Origin: Bradyrhizobium genosp. L
GTDB lineage: Bacteria; Pseudomonadota; Alphaproteobacteria; Rhizobiales; Xanthobacteraceae
Assembly (NCBI RefSeq): GCF_015624485.1
Contig: NZ_CP061378.1
Span: 620,001-684,000 of the forward strand
Length of the DNA stretch: 64,000 bases
Reading direction: 5' to 3'
This document shows positions 42,900-51,649 of this stretch, in pieces (the first letter of the stretch is position 1; the number at the start of each line of letters is the position of its first letter). The position numbers and the translations under genes are program-made. The notes beneath the pieces are model-generated. The model saw only the letters and a list, made by a program, of their open reading frames with translations. It had not been told where the DNA came from and searched no databases.

Positions 42900-45167
42900 C
42901 TACAAGGCCAGCCCTTCGGTCTCGGCAAATTTCGTCAGCGCCTCGCGGATCGAGACGCTGCCGGACGGAGCTTCCAGCAGCGGATTGATCATCGCCTCGG
43001 CCTTCTTGGCGTCGAGGTCGAGGATCATCGCTTTCACCGGGCCATGCGCGGTCGCGGACAGCGACAAAGATCGATAGCCGAGCGCGATCAGCGCCAGCGC
43101 GCCGATCGGCTTCGAAGCCATCTCGCCGCACAGCGAGGCGACCTTTTTCGCCGACTTGGCCTTGCGCACGATGTCGTGCAGCGCGCGCAGGATCGGCGCC
43201 GACAGGATGTCGAAGCGCTCCGACACCTTGGCATTGCCGCGGTCGACCGCGAACAGAAACTGGAACAGATCGTTGGAGCCGACCGAGACGAAGTCGACCT
43301 TCTTCAGGAGCTCGTCGAGCTGGTAGAGCAGGGCCGGCACCTCGACCATGGTGCCGACATCGATGCGCTCGGGCAGCGAATGGCCGTGCTGGCGCAGGTA
43401 GGTCAGCTCGCGCTCGACGATCGCCTTGGCCTGGTCGAACTCGGCGATGTCGGAGATCATCGGGAACATGATCTTCAGCGCGCGGCCGCCGCCGGCGCGC
43501 AGCAGCGCGCGGATCTGGCCGCGCAGCAGGCCCGGACGGTCGAGGCCGAGCCGGATCGCGCGCCAGCCGAGCGCGGGGTTTTCCTCGACCACAGTCTCCA
43601 TGTAGGGCAGCGCCTTGTCGCCGCCGATGTCGAGCGTGCGGAAGGTGACGGGCTTGGTGCCCGCGGCGTCGAGCACGGTGCGGTAGAGCTGCAGCTGATC
43701 GGTCGAGCGCGGCAGGTTCGGGCTCACCATGAACTGCAGCTCGGTGCGGAACAGGCCGATGCCGGCGCTGCCGGTGTCGTCGATGTGCGGCAGGTCGATG
43801 GTCAGGCCGGCATTGATCAAAAGCTCGATCGGCTGGCCGTCCTTGGTGACGCAGGGCTTGTCGCGCAGCGCCGAATATTGCGCCTGCCGCCGGGCGCGGA
43901 AACGGACGCGCTCGGCATAGGCGGATTCGATCTCGGTCGAAGGCCGGACATAGATCTCGCCCGAAATGCCGTCGACGATGATGGCGTCGCCGGGATCGGC
44001 AATGCCGGGCGCGTTCGGCACCTCGCCGACCGCGGGAATGCCGAGCGCACGCGCCACGATCGAGACGTGGGAATTGGCGGTGCCTTCCTCCAGCACCAGG
44101 CCGCGCAGCCGCTTGCGGTCGTAGTCGAGCAGCGCCGCCGGGCCCATGGCGCGGGCGATCAGGATGGCGTTGTCGGGCAATTGTTCACGCGACGGCGCAT
44201 GATCCTGGCCGACCAGCTGCCGCATCAGGCGATGGCCGAGATCCTCGAGATCGTGCAGCCGGTCGCGCAGATAGGGATCGGTCGAGCGCAGCATGCGCGC
44301 GCGGGTGTCGGACTGCACGCGTTCGACCGCGGCCTCCGCAGTGAGGCCGGTGGCGACCGCTTCATGCAGCTTGTGCGACCAGCCCTGGTCGTTGGCGAAC
44401 ATGCGGTAGGCTTCCAGCACCTCGCGGTGCTCGCCGCCCTCGGCGACGTCACCGCGTTCCAGCATGCGGTCGAGGTCGGCGCGCAGATTGGCCAGCGCTG
44501 CGTCGAGCCGCTTGACCTCCTTCGGCAGGTCCTCGGCGATGTAGTTGGTGATGACGACGCGCGGCTCGTGCAGCACGACATGGCCGAGCGCGATGCCGTC
44601 GGAGAGCACCGCGCCGGTCCGGTGCATCGCGTGTCGCGCCGCGGGCTCCGCGCCGGGCTGCGCCAGCGCGGCGAGCTCGCCGGAGGCGATCATCTCCGCC
44701 ACCACCATCGCGGTGGTCTGCAGCGCCTCGACCTCCTCCTCGACATAGGTGCGCTTGGCGCGGTTCTGCACCACAAGCACGCCGAGCGTGTTGCCGGCGC
44801 GCAGGATCGGCACGCCGAGGAACGAGTGGTAGGCCTCTTCGCCGGTCTCCGGCCGATAGGAGAAGGCGGGATGGCTTTGCGCGTCGGACAGGTTCAGCGG
44901 ATTGGCGTCGCTGGCGACGAGGCCGACCAGGCCCTCATGCGCGCTCAGCACGGTGCGGTGCACGGCGTCGCGGTTGAGGCCTTCGGTGGCGTAGAGCTCG
45001 AGCGTGTTGTCGACGCGCAGCACATAGGTCGAGCAGACCTCGGCCACCATGTTGGCCGCGATCAGCACCACGATCTTGTCGAGCCGCTCCTGGGCGGAGA
45101 CCTGCTCCGCCATGGTTTCGCGGAGTCGTCTCAACAGGATGCGGGGGCCTCCCGACGCGCTCCGCAT
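42900..45167 (-). CDS. ptsP: Phosphoenolpyruvate-protein phosphotransferase, nitrogen PTS enzyme I
   Basis: 755 residues from the ATG at 45167 with a GGAG-type site. An N-terminal GAF domain (about residues 25-165; LYATEGLNRDAVHRTVLSAH) precedes the enzyme I modules: the phospho-histidine in LEEGTANSHVSIVARALGIP, the PEP-binding domain (FRTELQFMV, DIGGDKALPYM) and LCGEMAS with the active cysteine. EI-Ntr phosphorylates NPr with PEP and signals nitrogen status to potassium transport and carbon storage. It is preceded by lysC and followed by prfA, the usual rhizobial order. Confidence 0.95.
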   Translation of the reverse strand: MRSASGGPRILLRRLRETMAEQVSAQERLDKIVVLIAANMVAEVCSTYVLRVDNTLELYATEGLNRDAVHRTVLSAHEGLVGLVASDANPLNLSDAQSHPAFSYRPETGEEAYHSFLGVPILRAGNTLGVLVVQNRAKRTYVEEEVEALQTTAMVVAEMIASGELAALAQPGAEPAARHAMHRTGAVLSDGIALGHVVLHEPRVVITNYIAEDLPKEVKRLDAALANLRADLDRMLERGDVAEGGEHREVLEAYRMFANDQGWSHKLHEAVATGLTAEAAVERVQSDTRARMLRSTDPYLRDRLHDLEDLGHRLMRQLVGQDHAPSREQLPDNAILIARAMGPAALLDYDRKRLRGLVLEEGTANSHVSIVARALGIPAVGEVPNAPGIADPGDAIIVDGISGEIYVRPSTEIESAYAERVRFRARRQAQYSALRDKPCVTKDGQPIELLINAGLTIDLPHIDDTGSAGIGLFRTELQFMVSPNLPRSTDQLQLYRTVLDAAGTKPVTFRTLDIGGDKALPYMETVVEENPALGWRAIRLGLDRPGLLRGQIRALLRAGGGRALKIMFPMISDIAEFDQAKAIVERELTYLRQHGHSLPERIDVGTMVEVPALLYQLDELLKKVDFVSVGSNDLFQFLFAVDRGNAKVSERFDILSAPILRALHDIVRKAKSAKKVASLCGEMASKPIGALALIALGYRSLSLSATAHGPVKAMILDLDAKKAEAMINPLLEAPSGSVSIREALTKFAETEGLAL

Positions 45168-45298
45168 ATGCTCCAGTCCCTCCCCCGTCAGGCCAGCGCA
45201 CGGGGTTGCCGGCCGCTGGCGCAAAACGCACTAAACCAAACAATTTTAATCATTCGGCGTTGCTGCAAGCGCCAGTTCCCGCCGAATCGGGATCGCCA

Positions 45299-45315
45299 AA
45301 ACTGTGGCACAGTTT
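45299..45315. promoter_or_regulatory. Perfect palindrome upstream of ptsP
   Basis: AAACTGTG-G-CACAGTTT has perfect 8-bp arms around one base, 132-148 bp before the ptsP start. Such symmetry in a GC-rich genome suggests a dimeric regulator site. The regulator is unknown. Confidence 0.45.
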
Positions 45316-45475
45316 GCGGCAGCCCACCTGACTGGCCGTATAGCCAATCGAGGCTTGCTTTGCCAAGCAAAACGCCTGCCAGTAGCAAATAACGTCTGCG
45401 TCAGCCCAATGCTGCGCCCGCTAAGAGAAATTCTAACTCTGGGTGCGGGGGCTGGAGGAGATGGTCTCTAACCTC

Positions 45476-45579
45476 GTTATTCCGGGGCGTGCCGCTTGGC
45501 GCGAGCCCGGAATCCATTTCACCGCAGAAATCGTGGCCCGATGGATTCCGGGCTCTCGCTTCGCGAGCCCCGGAATGAC
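45476..45579. repeat. Family B palindromic repeat
   Basis: GTTATTCCGGGGCGTGCC at left, GAGCCCGGAATCCAT and ATGGATTCCGGGCTC inside, and GCGAGCCCCGGAATGAC at right. It is the same family as the elements at 24393 and 50170. It lies between the lysC 3' end and the ptsP 5' region. Confidence 0.85.
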
Positions 45580-45608
45580 GGGGAGGGATTTACCGGCCGG
45601 CCAGCGCC

Positions 45609-46865
45609 CTACGCCTGATCGAGCCCGTACAGCGTATGCAGCGTGCGCACCGCGAGTTCGGTGTAGGCGGCGTCGATCAGGACCGAGAACTTGATCTCGG
45701 ACGTCGTGATGGCGCGGATGTTGATGTTGCGCTCGGACAGCGCCTTGAAGGCCTTGGCCGCGACGCCGGCATGGCTGCGCATGCCGCTGCCGATCACCGA
45801 GACCTTGGCGACGTCGGTCGCGGTGTCGAGCCTGGCGTAGCCGATTTTGGCCTTGGCGGAGGTAATCGTATCCTTGGCGCGGTTATAGTCGGTGGCCGGA
45901 ACGGTGAAGGTCAGGTCGGTGGTTTTGCCGTCCTCGGACACGTTCTGCACGATCATGTCGACGTTGATGTTGGCATCCGCCAGCGGCCCGAAGATCGAGG
46001 CGGCGACGCCCGGCTTGTCCTCGATCTGGCGCACCGAGATCTGGGCTTCGTCCTTGGAGAAGGCGATGCCGGTGACGACGTGGCTTTCCATGATTTCCTC
46101 CTCGCTGCAGATCAGCGTGCCCGACGGCTGGTTGGCGTAGGGGTCGATATCCTCAGGCTTGTCGAAGCTGGAGCGGACGAAGATCGGCATGTTGTGCACC
46201 ATGCCGAGTTCCACCGAGCGGACCTGCAGCACCTTGGCGCCCTGCGAGGCCAGCTCCAGCATGTCCTCGAACGCGATTCTGTCGAGCCGGCGGGCTTTCG
46301 GCACCACGCGGGGATCGGTGGTGTAGACGCCGTCGACGTCGGTATAGATGTCGCAGCGGTCGGCGCGCAAAGCGGCCGCGATCGCCACCGCCGAGGTGTC
46401 GGAGCCGCCGCGGCCGAGCGTGGTGATGCGGCCGTTCTCGGGATTGATGCCCTGGAAGCCGGCGATCACGGCGACTTCCTTGCGGTCCTTGAAGCGGGTC
46501 AGGATCTCGCTGCCGTCGATCTCGAGGATGCGCGCCGAGGCGTGGGCATCCGAGGTCTTGATCGGGATCTGCCAGCCCTGCCAGGAGCGTGCCTGGATGC
46601 CGAGGCCTTGCAGGGTGATCGCAAGCAGGCCGGAGGTGACCTGTTCGCCGGAAGCGACCACCGCGTCATATTCGCGCGCGTCGTGCATCGGCGACGCCTC
46701 GGTGCACCAGGCGACCAGCTCGTTGGTCTTGCCGGACATCGCCGAGACCACGACGGCGACCTCATGGCCGGCGTCGACCTCGCGCTTCACATGCTGCGCG
46801 ACGTTGCGGATGCGATCGATATTGGCGACGGACGTACCGCCGAATTTCATCACGAGGCGGCCCAT
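45609..46865 (-). CDS. lysC: Aspartate kinase
   Basis: 418 residues. It starts VMKFGGTSVANIDRIRNVA, the kinase signature, and has GFQGINPENGRITTLGRGGSD as the substrate and nucleotide region, followed by two ACT domains (ISVRQIEDKPGVAASIFG and VSVIGSGMRSHAGVAAKAF). It phosphorylates aspartate as the first step to lysine, methionine and threonine, and the ACT domains imply feedback inhibition. It is divergent from the PH-domain gene and lies upstream of ptsP in the conserved lysC-ptsP-prfA order. Confidence 0.96.
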   Translation of the reverse strand: MGRLVMKFGGTSVANIDRIRNVAQHVKREVDAGHEVAVVVSAMSGKTNELVAWCTEASPMHDAREYDAVVASGEQVTSGLLAITLQGLGIQARSWQGWQIPIKTSDAHASARILEIDGSEILTRFKDRKEVAVIAGFQGINPENGRITTLGRGGSDTSAVAIAAALRADRCDIYTDVDGVYTTDPRVVPKARRLDRIAFEDMLELASQGAKVLQVRSVELGMVHNMPIFVRSSFDKPEDIDPYANQPSGTLICSEEEIMESHVVTGIAFSKDEAQISVRQIEDKPGVAASIFGPLADANINVDMIVQNVSEDGKTTDLTFTVPATDYNRAKDTITSAKAKIGYARLDTATDVAKVSVIGSGMRSHAGVAAKAFKALSERNINIRAITTSEIKFSVLIDAAYTELAVRTLHTLYGLDQA

Positions 46866-47062
46866 GACGACGCGTCTGTTCCTTTAAGAGGATAAGTAGG
46901 TTAACCCACGCCGAAAACCGCAAGCGCGGGGACCGAAACGCGCGTATACATAGCGCCGTGCCCGGGGGCAAGACGGTTGCTTGTGGTCTTTTGGGGTGTT
47001 TTGGGCGCGTTTTTACCGGTTGTGGCGGGCTGTGGCGCAGCGGCGACTCGAAGGCGGATTGG

Positions 47063-47530
47063 ATGGGGCGTTACATCGACGAAATCCTGCAGCCGGGCGA
47101 GAAGGTGCTGTACTCGACCAATGCGCACTGGATCTTCTATTGGCAGGCGATCGCGGCCTGGGTCGTGGCGCTGGCGCTTCTGATCGCCTCCCGGCTGACG
47201 ACGGTCGACGGGCTCGTGCTGGCGTGCTTCGCAGCGGCCGCGGTGGTGGCGCTTGCGGCGCTGTTCTGGACCATCAAGGCCTGGTTCCATCGCCTTACCA
47301 CCGAGACGGACGTCACCAACCTGCGCGTCGTCCACAAGACCGGTTTCATCACCCGCAAGACGTTCGAGATGAGCCTCGACAAGGTCGAGAGCGTTGATGT
47401 CTACCAGAGCATCCCGGGCCGCATCCTGAACTACGGCGATGTGACCATCCTGGGCGTCGGCGAGGGCAAGCAAAGAATCACAACCATCGCCTCGCCCTTG
47501 GCGTTCCGCAGTGCGATCACCGCGCGATAG
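47063..47530 (+). CDS. PH (bPH/DUF304)-domain membrane protein
   Basis: 155 residues from the ATG at 47063 (GAAGG upstream); an in-frame start at 46958 would add a Gly/Cys-rich tail lacking family features. After ILQPGEKVLYSTNAHWIFYW come two hydrophobic helices (AWVVALALLIAS and ACFAAAAVVALAALFW) and the bacterial PH domain TTETDVTNLRVVHKTGFITR to VESVDVYQSIPGRILNYGDV. The function is unknown. It is 14 bp from ubiG and likely co-transcribed. Confidence 0.82.
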   Translation: MGRYIDEILQPGEKVLYSTNAHWIFYWQAIAAWVVALALLIASRLTTVDGLVLACFAAAAVVALAALFWTIKAWFHRLTTETDVTNLRVVHKTGFITRKTFEMSLDKVESVDVYQSIPGRILNYGDVTILGVGEGKQRITTIASPLAFRSAITAR

Positions 47531-47544
47531 GGGCGCGCGTAACC

Positions 47545-48303
47545 ATGGCCATGCAATCAACCGTTTCCTCATCATCCGCCAGCTCGGTCGATCCGGCCGA
47601 GGTCGCGAAATTCTCAAAGCTGTCGGCGGAATGGTGGGATCCGCGCGGCAAGATGGCGCCACTGCACAAGATCAATCCGTTGCGCCTGACCTATATCCGC
47701 GACGCCGCCTGCCGCAAGTTCGAGCGCAATGCCAAGAGTCTGAGCTGCCTGTCCGGCCTGCGCGTGCTCGACATCGGCTGCGGCGCCGGGCTGCTGTGCG
47801 AACCGCTCAACAGGCTCGGCGCCCAGGTGATCGGGATCGATCCCGCCGCCAGCAACATCGCCGCGGCGAAGCTGCACGCCGACAAGAGCCATCTGTCGAT
47901 CGACTACCGCTGCACCACGCTGGAGGAGATGGATCCGCGCGAGCGCTTCGACATCGTGCTGGCGATGGAGGTGGTGGAGCATGTCACGGACGTCGGTGCC
48001 TTCCTCAAACGCTGCGCGGCGATGCTCAAGCCCGGCGGGCTGATGGTGGTCTCGACGCTCAATCGCAACTGGAAGAGCTTCGCGCTCGCCATCGTCGGCG
48101 CCGAATACGTGCTGCGCTGGCTGCCGCGCGGCACCCACGAGTGGGGCAAGTTCGTCACGCCTTCGGAGCTCGAACGCTACCTCGCCGACCTCAACCTCAC
48201 CATCACCGAACAGGCCGGCGTGGTCTACAACCCGCTCGCCGACAAATGGACGATCTCGTCCGACATGGACGTGAACTACATGGTGGTGGCGGAGGGGGTG
48301 TGA
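47545..48303 (+). CDS. ubiG: Ubiquinone biosynthesis O-methyltransferase
   Basis: 252 residues. The SAM motif is VLDIGCGAGLLCEPLNRLGA, with VIGIDPAASNI and VLAMEVVEHVTDVGAFL, and the N-terminal AEWWDPRGKMAPLHKINPLR is the UbiG hallmark. It carries out the O-methylations of ubiquinone synthesis. It follows the PH-domain gene closely. A Family A element begins 30 bp after its stop. Confidence 0.95.
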   Translation: MAMQSTVSSSSASSVDPAEVAKFSKLSAEWWDPRGKMAPLHKINPLRLTYIRDAACRKFERNAKSLSCLSGLRVLDIGCGAGLLCEPLNRLGAQVIGIDPAASNIAAAKLHADKSHLSIDYRCTTLEEMDPRERFDIVLAMEVVEHVTDVGAFLKRCAAMLKPGGLMVVSTLNRNWKSFALAIVGAEYVLRWLPRGTHEWGKFVTPSELERYLADLNLTITEQAGVVYNPLADKWTISSDMDVNYMVVAEGV

Positions 48304-48332
48304 GGCTGGCGAAGCAATCTCCACAAGGCGAT

Positions 48333-48739
48333 GTCGTCCCTGCGAAAGCAGGGACCCATAACCACCGGCCCTCATTGTTGGGCGAGATCGCGTTCCGGGC
48401 ATGTACTACGTCTACATACTCGCGAGTCGGCGCAATGGTACGCTGTATATCGGCGTGACAAATTCCATCCAGAATCGGCTTGAGCTGCACAAGATTGGCA
48501 AGGGCTCGTTATTCGTCAAAAAATACGGCGTCTACCGCCTCGTTCACGTGGAATCGTATCAACGCGCCGAAGAAGCCATCACGCGCGAAAAGCAGCTCAA
48601 GAAATGGAAGCGTGACTGGAAGATCGAGCTCATCGAGCGCGACAATCCGGAATGGCGGGATCTCAGCGATCTGCTTGTCTGAGCGGTATGCCCTGAACGT
48701 CTCCCTGTGGTTATGGGTCCCTGCTTTCGCAGGGACGAC
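48333..48739. repeat. Family A element carrying a GIY-YIG nuclease gene
   Basis: The left end 48333-48365 (GTCGTCCCTGCGAAAGCAGG to ATAACCAC) and the right end 48707-48739 are perfect 33-bp inverted repeats. Each end contains a CCCTGC/GCAGGG hairpin. Between them sits the GIY-YIG gene (48401-48682). Six other Family A copies in this window have similar ends and outer hairpins but no gene inside. The same variant ends (TGCTTTCGCAGGG) occur in the copy at 60004-60118. Confidence 0.85.
48401..48682 (+). CDS. GIY-YIG nuclease family protein (URI-type)
   Basis: 93 residues. It opens with MYYVYILASRRNGTLYIGVT, the GIY-YIG pattern as YVY-n-LYIG, followed by the conserved Arg in SIQNRLELHKIG and the Glu in AEEAITREKQLKKWKRDWKI, so the single-domain nuclease looks catalytically complete. 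There is no other domain, as is usual for the UPF0213/URI group. It sits inside an inverted-repeat element (48333-48739) and has no obvious link to the genes outside. It may be the nuclease for that element. Confidence 0.88.
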   Translation: MYYVYILASRRNGTLYIGVTNSIQNRLELHKIGKGSLFVKKYGVYRLVHVESYQRAEEAITREKQLKKWKRDWKIELIERDNPEWRDLSDLLV

Positions 48740-48819
48740 AGTGAATTTTTGGCGCCCGCGCAATCTAGTCATGCACCGCTTCGGTTGACCGCATTGCGCG
48801 CGCCCGGCACGCTCCGCAC

Positions 48820-49719
48820 ATGCTCACCATCGCCTCGCTCTGGATTCCCTTCACCATCGTCGCTGCGTTGGGGCAGGTGGCGCGCAATGCGATGCAGCGC
48901 CAATTGACCGGGCCGCTCGGGACCTGGGGTGCGACCAATATCCGGTTCCTGTTCGGCCTGCCGTTCTCGATCCTGTTCTTCGCACTCGCCGTGATCATCA
49001 CCGGCGATCGCGTACCGTGGCCTTCGACGGCGTTCTGGCCGTGGCTGCTCGCCGGCGCACTGAGCCAGATCGTCGGCACCGGCTTCATGCTGCTGGCGAT
49101 GAACGACCGCTCCTTCGTGGTGACCACGGCCTATATGAAGACCGAGGCGATCCAGACCGCGATCTTCGGCTTCTTTTTCCTCGGCGACCACCTCACGTCG
49201 GCGAAGGTGATCGCGATCGTGATCGCGACGATCGGCGTCATCGTCACCGCGCTACGGGGTGGCGGGCAGAGGAGCTTTGCCGATTGGCGCCCGACCGTGC
49301 TCGGCCTCGGTGCGGCTGCGGTGTTCGCGATCTCGGCGGTAAGCTTTCGCGGCGCGATCATCGCGGTGCCGGGCGCCTCCTTCGCGACGGCAGCCTCCTA
49401 CACGCTGGTGTGGAGCCTGTTCGTCCAGACGCTGATCCTCTCGGTCTATCTGTTGCTGCGCGCGCCCGACGTGCTGCGCAAGATCCTCGGCCTGTGGCGC
49501 CCGTCGATGTTCGCGGGCTTCATGGGCGCGTTCTCCTCGCAATTCTGGTTCCTGGCGTTCGCGCTGACGGCGGCCGCCAATGTGCGCACGCTGGCGCTGA
49601 TCGAGGTGCTGTTCGCGCAAGGCGTGGCGTATTTCTCGCTCAAGCAGCCGTTCTCGCTGCGCGAGCTCGCAGGCATTGTCCTGATCGTGATCGGCGTGGC
49701 GCTGCTGATCGCAGCTTAA
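48820..49719 (+). CDS. EamA-family DMT transporter
   Basis: 299 residues with ten helices in two EamA halves: WIPFTIVAALGQVARNAMQR, LGDHLTSAKVIAIVIATIGV, FLAFALTAAANVRTLALIEV and FSLRELAGIVLIVIGVALLI. It is an inner-membrane metabolite exporter of unknown substrate. Its 3' end overlaps by 4 bp the converging gene for another EamA-type protein, so the two gene ends abut. Confidence 0.83.
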   Translation: MLTIASLWIPFTIVAALGQVARNAMQRQLTGPLGTWGATNIRFLFGLPFSILFFALAVIITGDRVPWPSTAFWPWLLAGALSQIVGTGFMLLAMNDRSFVVTTAYMKTEAIQTAIFGFFFLGDHLTSAKVIAIVIATIGVIVTALRGGGQRSFADWRPTVLGLGAAAVFAISAVSFRGAIIAVPGASFATAASYTLVWSLFVQTLILSVYLLLRAPDVLRKILGLWRPSMFAGFMGAFSSQFWFLAFALTAAANVRTLALIEVLFAQGVAYFSLKQPFSLRELAGIVLIVIGVALLIAA

Positions 49720-50156
49720 CCCTTGGCCGCGATCAGCACCGCTCCGGCGGAGATCAGCGCGATCCCGATCCAGCCATAGGTCGAGGGGCGTTCGCCCAGG
49801 AAGATCACGCCGAACAGCGCCACCAGCACCACGCTCAGTTTGTCGATGGGCGCGACCAGCGTCGCCGGGCCGAGCTTCAGCGCGCGAAAATAGCAGAGCC
49901 AGGACGCGCCGGTACCGAGCCCGGACAACAGCAGGAACAGCCAGCTTTTTCCGGAGATCGGTCCGGACTGCGCAAACTGCCCGGTGGCGAACAGGATCGC
50001 CGACAGCGTGATCAGGACGATCACGGTGCGGATCAGGGTCGCAAGATCGGAATTGATGCCCTCGACGCCGACCTTGGCGAAGATCGCGGTCAGCGCCGCG
50101 AAGATGGCGGAGAGGAACGCCCAGACCTGCCAGGAAGAGAAAGTTTCGGGAGGCAT
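49716..50156 (-). CDS. Small EamA/SMR-like four-helix transporter
   Basis: 146 residues from the ATG at 50156. One EamA repeat with about five helices: WAFLSAIFAALTAIFAKVG, TVIVLITLSAILFATGQ, SWLFLLLSGLGTGASWLCY and LSVVLVALFGVIFLGERPS. Half-sized EamA proteins of this type act as homodimers like SMR pumps. The function is unknown. It converges on, and overlaps by 4 bp, the preceding full-length DMT gene. Confidence 0.8.
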   Translation of the reverse strand: MPPETFSSWQVWAFLSAIFAALTAIFAKVGVEGINSDLATLIRTVIVLITLSAILFATGQFAQSGPISGKSWLFLLLSGLGTGASWLCYFRALKLGPATLVAPIDKLSVVLVALFGVIFLGERPSTYGWIGIALISAGAVLIAAKG

Positions 50157-50169
50157 GCTACGCCCTCTC

Positions 50170-50273
50170 GTCATTCCGGGGCTCGCCTCTTGGCGAGTGC
50201 CCGGAATCCATTGGGCCGTGCAGTCTGTGTCGGAACGGATTACGGGCTTGCGCTGCGCGGGCCACGGAATGAC
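50170..50273. repeat. Family B palindromic repeat
   Basis: GTCATTCCGGGGCTCGCC at left and GCCACGGAATGAC at right, with GCCCGGAATCCAT inside. It lies between the DUF1178 gene end and the start of the small EamA gene. Confidence 0.8.
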
Positions 50274-50282
50274 AAAAGGAGA

Positions 50283-50774
50283 TCAATTGCGGTCTTCCGG
50301 CAGCGTCGGCAGCGGCGATACTTCGACGCCTTCGTCGACCAGCGCGCGTGCTTCCTCCGGCGAGGCCTCGCCGTAGATCGGCCGATGCTCGATGTCGCCG
50401 TAATGCATCTTGCGCGCCTCGTTGGGGAAGCGGTCGCCGACATTGTCGGCGTTCTTGACGATGTGGTCGCGCAGCTCTTTCAGCTTGGCGCGCAGCTCGC
50501 GCTCCTGTGCCATCATCAGCGAGGTCGGCTCGCCGGCCGTGGCTTCCGCCGGCACGGCCGGCGTTGCCTCGGCGGGCACCGATTGCGCCGCTGCGCGGCT
50601 CTTCTTTTTGCTGCTGATGATCTGCGGCGCCATGATCGCGCGCTCGACCTCGGCCGAGCCGCAGGATGGGCAAGCGATCAGATGACGCCGCTCCTGCTGC
50701 TCATAGGCCGACGAGCTCTGGAACCAGCTCTCGAACTGATGGCCCTGCTCGCAGCGCAGGGTGTAGCGGATCAT
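50283..50774 (-). CDS. DUF1178 family protein
   Basis: 163 residues. The N-terminus [20 protein letters not shown], the zinc-ribbon-like CPSCGSAEVERAIMAP and the C-terminal GDIEHRPIYGEASPEEARAL are the DUF1178 signature. Its start overlaps the nitrilase stop by 4 bp, so the nitrilase and DUF1178 genes are translationally coupled. The function is unknown, but DUF1178 commonly follows a Nit-type amidase gene in alphaproteobacteria. Confidence 0.88.
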   Translation of the reverse strand: MIRYTLRCEQGHQFESWFQSSSAYEQQERRHLIACPSCGSAEVERAIMAPQIISSKKKSRAAAQSVPAEATPAVPAEATAGEPTSLMMAQERELRAKLKELRDHIVKNADNVGDRFPNEARKMHYGDIEHRPIYGEASPEEARALVDEGVEVSPLPTLPEDRN

Positions 50775-51649
50775 GCCTGACCCCGGACCAGATGCAGATG
50801 CTCCGGGCCGGCCTTGGGGTCGGCGATGCCGAAGCGGCGTCCGTGCTGCAGCGAGGGGACGGTTTTTCGCGCGGTCTCGACCTTGCCGGGATCGATCTCG
50901 GCCAGGATCACGCCGGGCTCGACACCGCCTTCGGCGAGGATCTCGCCCCAGGGGGAAATGATCAGTGAATGCCCGAACGTCTCGCGCTTGTTCTCGTGCA
51001 GGCCGGCCTGGGCTGCGGCGAACACGAAGCAGCCGGTCTCGATGGCGCGGGCGCGCAGCAGCGTGTGCCAGTGCGCCTCGCCGGTCTTGCGGGTGAAGGC
51101 CGAGGGCACCGTGAGGAAGGCGGCGCCGGCCTCGGCCAGCGCGCGGTACAGCGCCGGGAAGCGCACGTCGTAGCAGATCGTCAGCCCGATCCGGCCCCAG
51201 GGCAGGTCAGAGATCACGGCGGTCTCGCCGGGCTGGTAGTTGGCCGATTCGCGATAGCTCTCGCCGCCGGGCAGATCGATGTCGAACATGTGGATCTTGT
51301 CGTAGCTCGCGAGCAGGTTGCCCTCGGGCCCGATCAGGAAAGAGCGGTTGACCGCCTTCTCGGGCGAGTAGCGCAGCGCCAGCGACCCGATATGCAGATG
51401 GATCTTCAATTCGGCGGCGAGCGCGCGGTAGGCTTTCAGCGACTTGTCGTCCTCTTCGCTCGCCAGGTGCTCGAACAGCGCCTTGCGGTTCAGCTGCATC
51501 ATGTTGCTGACTTCGGGCGTCTGCACATATTGCGCGCCCTGGGCTGCCGCCTCGCGGATCAGCCGCGTGCCCTGCTCCAGGCTCGGCTCGGGCAATAGCG
51601 AGGTGCGCATCTGCACCATCGCGGCGGTAAAGGTGGTGTTGTCGGCCAT
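50771..51649 (-). CDS. Carbon-nitrogen hydrolase (nitrilase superfamily, Nit-type)
   Basis: 292 residues from the ATG at 51649. The catalytic triad is visible: Glu in VQTPEVSNM, Lys in [14 protein letters not shown] and Cys in [14 protein letters not shown]. The sequence is closest to Nit1/Nit2-type omega-amidases that hydrolyse deaminated glutathione or alpha-ketoglutaramate. Its ATG shares a base with the grxC stop (TGATG), so it is coupled to grxC; a glutathione link is therefore reasonable. It is cytoplasmic. Confidence 0.9.
   Translation of the reverse strand: MADNTTFTAAMVQMRTSLLPEPSLEQGTRLIREAAAQGAQYVQTPEVSNMMQLNRKALFEHLASEEDDKSLKAYRALAAELKIHLHIGSLALRYSPEKAVNRSFLIGPEGNLLASYDKIHMFDIDLPGGESYRESANYQPGETAVISDLPWGRIGLTICYDVRFPALYRALAEAGAAFLTVPSAFTRKTGEAHWHTLLRARAIETGCFVFAAAQAGLHENKRETFGHSLIISPWGEILAEGGVEPGVILAEIDPGKVETARKTVPSLQHGRRFGIADPKAGPEHLHLVRGQA

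Larger units (their letters stand above)
45168..45608. other. Gene-free ptsP upstream region
   Basis: This 441-bp stretch contains the ptsP promoter region, a perfect 17-bp palindrome at 45299-45315, a second inverted repeat TTGCTT-TGCC-AAGCAA at 45355-45370 and a Family B repeat at 45476-45579. No open reading frame of interest is seen. Confidence 0.6.

Noticed and set aside
41277..45392. A very long plus-strand open frame opposite prfA and ptsP
   Set aside because: It is antisense to prfA and ptsP, both carrying all their catalytic motifs on the minus strand. Its translation is low-complexity Arg/Gly/Ala/Asp sequence, the usual shadow of GC-rich genes.
48401..48682. GIY-YIG gene as a homing endonuclease of an intron
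   Set aside because: There is no interrupted host gene or intron core around it; it lies in an intergenic gap within inverted repeats.
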